From an uncultured Prolixibacteraceae bacterium (GTDB lineage Bacteria > Bacteroidota > Bacteroidia > Bacteroidales > Prolixibacteraceae), in contig CALGIG010000003.1 of NCBI GenBank assembly GCA_937915865.1, positions 1 to 21,407 on the forward strand: a stretch of DNA of 21,407 nt. Reading direction: 5' to 3'. The notes below the pieces were generated by a model that was given only the letters and a program-made list of their open reading frames with translations, did no database searches and was not told where the DNA came from. Position numbers and translations under genes: made by a program. Below, in pieces: positions 15,819 to 21,407 of the stretch. Each line of letters begins with the position of its first letter. The stretch's first letter is position 1.

Positions 15819-18116
15819 ATGAAGAAGTTAATATTTATGTTGCTGGTATGTCTGACAGGCTTTTTTGCCTCAGCCCAGACGCGTAACTACCTGTTATATA
15901 CCGATGCCAATATTGCACGGTTGAAGGAACAAATACAAAAGAATCCGGATGTTAAACAAGGCTGGGAACAATTACAGAAAAAGGTGGAAGGCCTGATGCA
16001 AAAAGACCGCAACGCCATTATCGACGTGCAGGAACTTGGTCTTGTGTACCGAATGTCTGGCGAGGAAAAATATGCGAAGCGTATTAAAGAAACCTTGTTG
16101 AACGAAATCAGCCGTGACGTGTGGGAAGGAAAAGAACTGCTTCAAAGAACACCAGCCTGGAATGCCGGACTGGGCGCAGCTCATACAACGTACAACACTT
16201 CGTTGGGCTTCGATTGCATTTACGGTTACCTGACGTCCGACGAACGTAAAAAGATCGCCGCAGGGATTGTCAAATTAGGAATTCAACCCATCATGGGCGA
16301 CTGGCTCAACCCTGAAACGCGGATTCATACACTCGACACCATGGGGCACAACTGGTGGAGCGCCTGCGTAGATATCGCAGGTTTTGCAGCGCTTACCGTC
16401 CGCAACGAAGTTCCGGAGTCGAAAGAATGGATAAACGCAGTTCAGGACGCATCGCTGGAGTGGTTTAATTTCTCAGGAAGTTTGCTTCAAAACAAAATTC
16501 CGACATTTGACCGGGAAGGTGGCTTTTGGGAAAGCATTAATTATGCCAATTTTGGTTTTTCGCAGTACTTACTTTTCAGGATGGCATATCAGAATGTGAT
16601 GCCTGATGTAAAACAACCTGACATTGCCCAAATGGAGCCTATGGCTGATTTTTTCATCAATACGACTTATTTCGCAAATGATGGAACGCTTTCTGTAAAT
16701 TTTGGAGATGGCAATATTCATGGTACTGGAAGAGCTTGCGTGTTGTTGCTTTGGAATCTCGGCTTTCAGAAAGAACGCTATGCCTGGTTCCTGAATAAAA
16801 CGCTCCATGGCGACAATAAGGAGTGGATGACTCTGGAATCACCAATTGGTTTGATTTTAAACCCAAATCTTCCCAGTTACGAAGAAGCCAAAGTGCCGGG
16901 GTTGCCAACTTCCAAATTACTACCCGATATGGGTTGGGCTTTACTACGCGATTCGTGGAAAGACAACGCAACGATGTTGGCTGTTAAGTCGGGTTTAACC
17001 TGGAATCATTCGCATGCCGACGCAGGTTCATTCATCTTATTTCACAACGGTAAAAACCTGATTATTGATTCAGGAAACTGTTCGTACGCCAATCCGCTTT
17101 ACACCGGATATTACTGCCAAAGCGAGGCGCACAATGTCGTATTATGGAATGGTAAAGGTCAGGAAAAACGCGATGCTTATTTTGGCACAGTTAATCATGG
17201 CTCATTGCAAAACCTCATTGATACCGATGGCTTCAAATATTTACTGGCCGATGCAACCGGACCATATTCTCACACTCTGTTGCGCAATTATCGCAGCTTT
17301 CTGTGGATTGGCGATGTTATTCTTGTAATCGATGACTTGCTTGCATACGAACCGGGGCAATTTGAGTGGCTTTTGCATTACAATGGATTATCTAAACGAA
17401 ACGGACTGGATCTCTCGGTTAAACAAGAAGATGCTGAAGTCTTAGTTCGTCCGCTTTATCCTGAAACCTTCCCAAATGGTGGATTGCCACATGATTTCCC
17501 TGAAAAAATGCGGCTGGATGAATGTTGGGGATGGGAAGATCATCATCCGGAAAATAAAGTCCCGTACTGGTCGGTCAGTCATTTCGAAAAAACAGAACGG
17601 ACCAAATTCATAACTGCAATCATCCTGAAAACAGAAAATAACAAGGCTGTTTTACCTCAAATTGAACGCTTTGATGGGAAAGACTATTTTGGAGTTCGCA
17701 TCACTCAAAACGATAAAACAACCGAAGTTTATTTCAATCTTTTGGCTGATGGGCGCATCAAACACCGTAACAGCATCATAGAAATGAATGGCTGGGAGAC
17801 CGATGCCTATCTCATGGCGCTAACTTTTTTAAAGGGAACCGACCTTTCCAAATCAGAAAATATAAAACAACTTTTTATTGGGCATGGCAGCTATTTGCGA
17901 CGCAATGGAAAGCCGGTAATTCAGGCGCTTTCGAAATTTTTTACGGTAGTTGATTTTGATAAAATGAACATCCAGTTTCAGGGGCAAGGGTTGGTAAAAC
18001 TGCAATTGTCTGCATCCAAAAATCCGGGAACAGTTGTTTTGAACAATGAAATATTAAAAACCAAATTCAATTCGGAATCCCGGATGATAGAACTTAACCT
18101 AAACACAAAAAAATAA
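15819..18116 (+). CDS. Heparinase II/III-family polysaccharide lyase
   Basis: This secreted 765-residue protein (signal ends near SAQ, residue 20) has the two-part build of heparinase II/III-type lyases: an N-terminal alpha-toroid (about 25-360) and a C-terminal beta-sandwich (about 370-765). Such enzymes cleave uronic-acid glycosidic bonds by beta-elimination. Visible landmarks are TMGHNWW (His177, Asn178), GGFWESINYANFG (Glu238, Tyr242), the C-terminal block WNHSHADAGSF (395-405, His397 and His399) and CQSEAHNVV (His438). By analogy with heparinase II, Tyr242 and His177 are candidate catalytic residues and the HADAGSF block belongs to the metal or structural core. It is the natural source of the unsaturated ends removed by the GH88 enzyme. 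The GH31 gene overlaps its stop by one base. The PL family number and substrate are not resolved. Confidence 0.85.
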   Translation: MKKLIFMLLVCLTGFFASAQTRNYLLYTDANIARLKEQIQKNPDVKQGWEQLQKKVEGLMQKDRNAIIDVQELGLVYRMSGEEKYAKRIKETLLNEISRDVWEGKELLQRTPAWNAGLGAAHTTYNTSLGFDCIYGYLTSDERKKIAAGIVKLGIQPIMGDWLNPETRIHTLDTMGHNWWSACVDIAGFAALTVRNEVPESKEWINAVQDASLEWFNFSGSLLQNKIPTFDREGGFWESINYANFGFSQYLLFRMAYQNVMPDVKQPDIAQMEPMADFFINTTYFANDGTLSVNFGDGNIHGTGRACVLLLWNLGFQKERYAWFLNKTLHGDNKEWMTLESPIGLILNPNLPSYEEAKVPGLPTSKLLPDMGWALLRDSWKDNATMLAVKSGLTWNHSHADAGSFILFHNGKNLIIDSGNCSYANPLYTGYYCQSEAHNVVLWNGKGQEKRDAYFGTVNHGSLQNLIDTDGFKYLLADATGPYSHTLLRNYRSFLWIGDVILVIDDLLAYEPGQFEWLLHYNGLSKRNGLDLSVKQEDAEVLVRPLYPETFPNGGLPHDFPEKMRLDECWGWEDHHPENKVPYWSVSHFEKTERTKFITAIILKTENNKAVLPQIERFDGKDYFGVRITQNDKTTEVYFNLLADGRIKHRNSIIEMNGWETDAYLMALTFLKGTDLSKSENIKQLFIGHGSYLRRNGKPVIQALSKFFTVVDFDKMNIQFQGQGLVKLQLSASKNPGTVVLNNEILKTKFNSESRMIELNLNTKK

Positions 18117-20284
18117 TGAAACGCAGAAATTTCTTAAACGCTTTGGGTGGTGCGTCAGGACTATTAATGACTTCGCCTTTACTTGCCGGAGAACTCAAAA
18201 CACTCGTCAATCCGACGGCAGAATTGTCATCAGTAATGCCTGGAATCTGGAAATTCACCATCGGAACACCCGAGAAAATTACCCCGCAAAGTACGCGAAA
18301 TATTCAGCCCGCAATGGCCGGAATTCAAAGTTTGCCGGTGGTTGATTCCTGTCCAGTTCAACTTCTTGGAACTGTCACCGAACGGGGAACAATTGTTCGC
18401 ATGCCACTCCGAAAAGATGAATATTTGTATGGATTGGGGCTTCAGTTGCAATCATTCCAGCAACGTGGCCTAAAAAAAATGTTGCGAGTGAATGCCGACC
18501 CAATCGTTGATTCAGGAGATTCTCACGCACCAGTGCCCTTTTTTGTAACCACTTCGGGTTATGGGGTCTTAGTTGATACGGCCAGGTACGCCACCTTTTT
18601 CATGGGAAATAAAAAGAAAAAGCCGCGGGAGGTTCCTAAAGAAATAGTTGAAAAGGAAGGTAATGATGGGTGGAATGCACTAAATGGTCCATACGAACGA
18701 CTTGGTTTGGGGGCTGAAAGCGAAATACTTGTAGAGATTCCACGTTGTGCCGGTGTTGATGTTTACGTTTTTGCAGGTCCTTCGATGTTGCAGGCAGTGC
18801 AGAGATACAACCTGTTTTCAGGTGGTGGTGTTTTGCCGCCGCGCTGGGGACTGGGATTCTGGTACAGGGTTCAGTCTGATTTTTCGCAGGAAGAGGTTAA
18901 AGAAATGGGCAATTATTTCAGAAAAAACAATATTCCCTGCGATGTTCTTGGGCTCGAACCGCACTGGCAAACGCATTCCTATTCGTGTTCGTACGTTTGG
19001 GGCAACCTGTTCCCGAATCCCGCTCAGATGTTGAAAGATTTAAAATTGGAGAATTTTCGGGTTAACATTTGGGAACATGCGTTTGTCCACCCCAAGTCGC
19101 CAATTTATGCAGATCTGCTTTCAAAATCCGGTGATTATGAAGTTTGGGATGGATTGGTTCCTGATTTTATCACCAAAGAAGGCCGGGAAATTTTTGCAGA
19201 TTTTCATCAGAAAACACATGTCGATATAGGGGTTTCAGGCTACAAAGCCGATGAATGCGATAATTCCGATTTTACCGGGAACTGGTCGTTCCCCGAACTT
19301 AGTCAGTTCCCGTCGGGAGCCGATGGCGAGCAAATGCACAACTTGTTTGGCCTCAGATACCAGGATGCTTTGCTTGATGCTTTCAATGGGGAAAAGGAAC
19401 GAACTTATGGACTTGTACGTTCGTCGGGTGCATTGGCCGCACCATACCCGTTTGTACTTTACAGCGACTTGTACACCCATAAACAATTTATTCATGGAAT
19501 AGCTCAGTCGGGGTTTTCAGGGTTGTTGTGGACTCCAGAAGTTCGTCACGCAATGAGCAGTGAAGATTTGATTCGTCGATTGCAATCCGTTGTGTTTTCG
19601 CCGCTGGCCATGATCAATGCCTGGTACCTGAAAAACGCCCCCTGGAAGCAAATCGACCGCAAAGCCAATAATGAAGGCCGCTTCGCTGATAATTGGGAGA
19701 AACTCGAAGGCCAGTGCCGCAAGATTATAGAACTGCGCATGCAACTGGTACCCTATCTTCATTCTGCATTTGTCCGGTACCAACAGCATGGAATTCCACC
19801 ATTTCGGGCTTTGGTAATGGACTATCCGGATGATCCCGCAGTACGTAATATCAGTAATCAGTTTCTGGTGGGCGAGAACATGTTAGTAGCTCCTGTCATT
19901 GAGGGCGAAAAGAGCCGAAAAATCTACTTGCCTGAAGGTGATTGGTATTACTTCTGGAGTAATAAAAAGTACGCTGGAAAATCCGAGTACACAATTGATG
20001 TTCCGTTGGAAGAAATACCTGTATTTATCAAATCCGGAAGTATTTTACCATTAGCTAAAGTTACTTTGCACACAGAGGATCCGGAAAGCTGGAAATTAAC
20101 CGCGTTGGTTTTTGGTAAAGATGTGCAGTCGATAACGCTTTATGAAGATGAAGGAACCCGAACTCCTGAACTGAAAGAAGTGAAACTGGCTTGGGATAAC
20201 AAAGCGCAGAAAGGAATTTTGGAAAATGAGCAAAAACCTTCATTGTTACAGTATTCAGTAATTGATTGGAAGTTTATAATATAA
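18116..20284 (+). CDS. GH31-family alpha-glycoside hydrolase with Tat-type signal
   Basis: GH31 enzymes are retaining alpha-glucosidases, alpha-xylosidases, alpha-galactosidases and related enzymes. This 722-residue protein opens with MKRRNFLNALGG, a twin-arginine type signal, unlike the Sec or lipoprotein signals of its neighbours. An N-terminal beta-sandwich (about 40-235) leads into the (beta/alpha)8 barrel at PPRWGLGFWYR (241-251), continuing through DVLGLEPHWQ (276-285). The nucleophile is probably Asp379 in SGYKADECDN, and the acid/base is probably Asp451 in YPFVLYSDLY after VRSSG. GFSGLLWTPEVRH (466-478) is the usual late barrel strand. C-terminal beta domains follow (GDWYYFWS, then VPLEEIPVFIKSGSILPL). 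Its ATG overlaps the lyase stop codon as TAATG, so translation is probably coupled. The sugar cannot be named from these motifs. Confidence 0.88.
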   Translation: MKRRNFLNALGGASGLLMTSPLLAGELKTLVNPTAELSSVMPGIWKFTIGTPEKITPQSTRNIQPAMAGIQSLPVVDSCPVQLLGTVTERGTIVRMPLRKDEYLYGLGLQLQSFQQRGLKKMLRVNADPIVDSGDSHAPVPFFVTTSGYGVLVDTARYATFFMGNKKKKPREVPKEIVEKEGNDGWNALNGPYERLGLGAESEILVEIPRCAGVDVYVFAGPSMLQAVQRYNLFSGGGVLPPRWGLGFWYRVQSDFSQEEVKEMGNYFRKNNIPCDVLGLEPHWQTHSYSCSYVWGNLFPNPAQMLKDLKLENFRVNIWEHAFVHPKSPIYADLLSKSGDYEVWDGLVPDFITKEGREIFADFHQKTHVDIGVSGYKADECDNSDFTGNWSFPELSQFPSGADGEQMHNLFGLRYQDALLDAFNGEKERTYGLVRSSGALAAPYPFVLYSDLYTHKQFIHGIAQSGFSGLLWTPEVRHAMSSEDLIRRLQSVVFSPLAMINAWYLKNAPWKQIDRKANNEGRFADNWEKLEGQCRKIIELRMQLVPYLHSAFVRYQQHGIPPFRALVMDYPDDPAVRNISNQFLVGENMLVAPVIEGEKSRKIYLPEGDWYYFWSNKKYAGKSEYTIDVPLEEIPVFIKSGSILPLAKVTLHTEDPESWKLTALVFGKDVQSITLYEDEGTRTPELKEVKLAWDNKAQKGILENEQKPSLLQYSVIDWKFII

Positions 20285-20520
20285 TATCATAACAACAAAA
20301 CAATACAAAAATTAGTGTTAGAAATCTTTAGAGAGTTCAAGAATGATACCCGATTTGATTTTTTTGATATTAGACTATTTGATAAGAATAGTTTCATGTA
20401 GAAAAATAAGATATTTATAAATATTAGTTAGCGGTAATGGGGGGAAACGTTCGTAAACAAAGGACAATCAATTGCTGGAATCGAAAACAATATTAGAAAT
20501 TAGATAAATTCAGGATTAAA
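20285..20520. other. AT-rich spacer after the PUL, no clear terminator
   Basis: I see no gene and no GC-rich hairpin with a T-run here. There is an AT-only 14-base palindrome, ATATTTATAAATAT (20411-20424), of unclear meaning. The spacer marks the end of the enzyme operon. Confidence 0.5.
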
Positions 20521-20893
20521 ATGACAATTCAAAAATTTCAAATCCACATACCAGATAGTAAATTGGAGGAGCATTCTTCCACAAATACATGGTGGACCAA
20601 TCAACATAAAGACTCGTACTGGGAAAGAGGTGTGAAAAAGGACTATTTACGTCGCTTGTTGATTATTGGAAGAATGGTTATGACTGGCATGCTCAGTAAA
20701 AAGAATTAAACAATTATTTTCAATTTAAATATAAAATTGAAGGAACAGATATTCAATTCGTTTGGGAAAAAGGGAAAGGAAAAAATCCGGCATCAATCAT
20801 TCTCACGCACGGCTGGTCTACGGACTTTCGGACTCTCCTGTTGGTACAGCTGCATGGATTTTTGAAAAATTTCGTTCTTGGAGCGACTCTAAA
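20521..20893 (+). pseudogene. Epoxide hydrolase pseudogene with stop, frameshift and large internal deletion
   Basis: The start reads as the N-terminal domain of microsomal-type epoxide hydrolases (FQIHIPDSKLEE, then YWERGVKKDYLRRL). Near 20658 one base appears to be lost and the frame shifts: the continuation reads DYWKNGYDWHAQ in the next frame. A TAA (20697-20699) interrupts where Glu is expected (likely GAA to TAA), followed by KELNNYFQF, then IEGTDIQFVWEKGKGKNP and the oxyanion-hole motif ILTHGW. At about 20815-20820 the reading jumps, in a third frame, to GLSDSPVGTAAWIFEKFRSW, which belongs near the C-terminus of the family. The catalytic Asp/His core, roughly 200 residues, is missing. 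It is clearly non-functional and not obviously related to glycan use; it marks the edge of the PUL. Confidence 0.88.
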
Positions 20894-21407
20894 TGTGTAA
20901 TGTGGTTTTCTACTGCTTTCACTCAAGTATTTAATCCTGACTTGTGACAAATAGCGCGGCAACAACTTCCATTTGTTTATAAAGTTTGCAAGTCGGCTGT
21001 TCAGCATTTCTTTTGAGTGTGACCGAATATAAAAGTTTTTTTCAGCCGGGCTTGAATATGTGTTTCAGTTATATTCTCATTAAGAGAACCATACAATTCT
21101 TGAATTACAGGATAATCTACCGCCAATAATCTCAGAAATGAGTATTCTAGGAATCGAAATTTAATAAATGTAAAAATAAGAAATTTTTCAATTGCAGTTA
21201 TAGTTGTTATTTAAATTTTCATATTGGTAATCTACTTCGGTTAAAATGACTCAGATATATGCAAGGATAGTAGACTCAAAAAGCTCAAATGATATTAAAA
21301 AATTGAGTAATATACTAGTATTAAGTTAATTTTGATATGACGTATTAAAGGCGTATCTTTACCAAAAAACTCATGGTACTGTACACAATAAAACTGAGCA
21401 AGTTTGA
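20894..21407. other. AT-rich right flank, no intact gene
   Basis: No intact gene is visible. On the minus strand a frame is open from about 21210 to 21001 without an ATG. It contains LRLLAVDYPVIQELYGSLNE, and a one-base shift near 21005 would let it continue to about 20910 (SRLANFINKWKLLPRYL). This may be a decayed gene fragment or chance. A promoter candidate sits at 21331-21361, and the start of any gene it serves is outside the window. Confidence 0.4.
21331..21361 (+). promoter_or_regulatory. Candidate Bacteroidota promoter for a gene beyond the right edge
   Basis: TTTG (21331-21334) is followed after 19 bases by TATCTTTA (21354-21361), against the consensus TTTG-N19-TAnnTTTG. Only the last base of the -7 box differs. 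Transcription would begin near 21368 and run to the right, out of the window. Confidence 0.5.

Noticed and set aside
20762..20947. Open frame from 20762 as an independent small gene
   Set aside because: Its middle matches the C-terminal region of epoxide hydrolases, so it is part of the pseudogene.
1..21407. CRISPR array, tRNA, rRNA, insertion sequence or integrase
   Set aside because: No regularly spaced direct repeats, cloverleaf-like sequence, rRNA segment or transposase/integrase motif was seen on reading both strands.

Overview
The window is a single-strand polysaccharide utilization locus (PUL) from a member of the Bacteroidota. The diagnostic evidence is a SusC-type TonB-dependent transporter followed at once by a SusD-type lipoprotein, Bacteroidota-style spacing and promoters without strong Shine-Dalgarno sites, and a run of secreted carbohydrate-active enzymes. 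A placement near Bacteroidales/Marinilabiliales is a guess from general style only. Every convincing gene lies on the + strand.

Layout: 1-411 is an AT-rich leader with a weak promoter candidate. 412-5514 encodes the SusC/SusD pair. A strong intercistronic hairpin (5551-5597) separates the pair from the enzyme genes: GH88-type unsaturated glycuronyl hydrolase (5648-6850), GH28/GH49-like beta-helix hydrolase (6881-8320), beta-lactamase-fold serine hydrolase (8400-9521) and DUF1680 (GH127/GH146) hydrolase (9529-11475). After a second hairpin (11484-11518) comes an alpha/beta hydrolase with a C-terminal beta module (11554-13170). The 361-base gap 13171-13531 holds a palindromic repeat. Then come an AT-rich tandem beta-helix protein (13532-15565), a broken duplicate of the 3' end of the alpha/beta hydrolase gene (about 15592-15808), a heparinase II/III-type lyase (15819-18116) and a GH31 hydrolase overlapping it by one base (18116-20284). 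The right flank carries a disrupted epoxide hydrolase pseudogene (20521-20893) and a good promoter candidate at the very edge for a gene outside the window.

Inferred joint role: SusC/SusD bind and import fragments of an acidic, probably acylated, heteropolysaccharide. The heparinase II/III-type lyase cuts at uronic acids, leaving 4,5-unsaturated ends that the GH88 enzyme removes. The DUF1680, GH28/49-like and GH31 enzymes trim side chains or backbone (possibly beta-L-arabinofuranose, uronic acid and an alpha-linked hexose or xylose), and the two serine hydrolases may remove ester groups. There is no sulfatase, which argues against sulfated glycosaminoglycans or ulvan. There is also no regulator in the window, so an HTCS, sigma/anti-sigma or AraC-type controller would have to lie outside it. 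The exact substrate cannot be read from the sequence.

The most unusual parts are the duplicated gene remnant bracketing the AT-rich beta-helix gene, which suggests replacement or insertion inside an older operon, and the combination of enzyme families itself.
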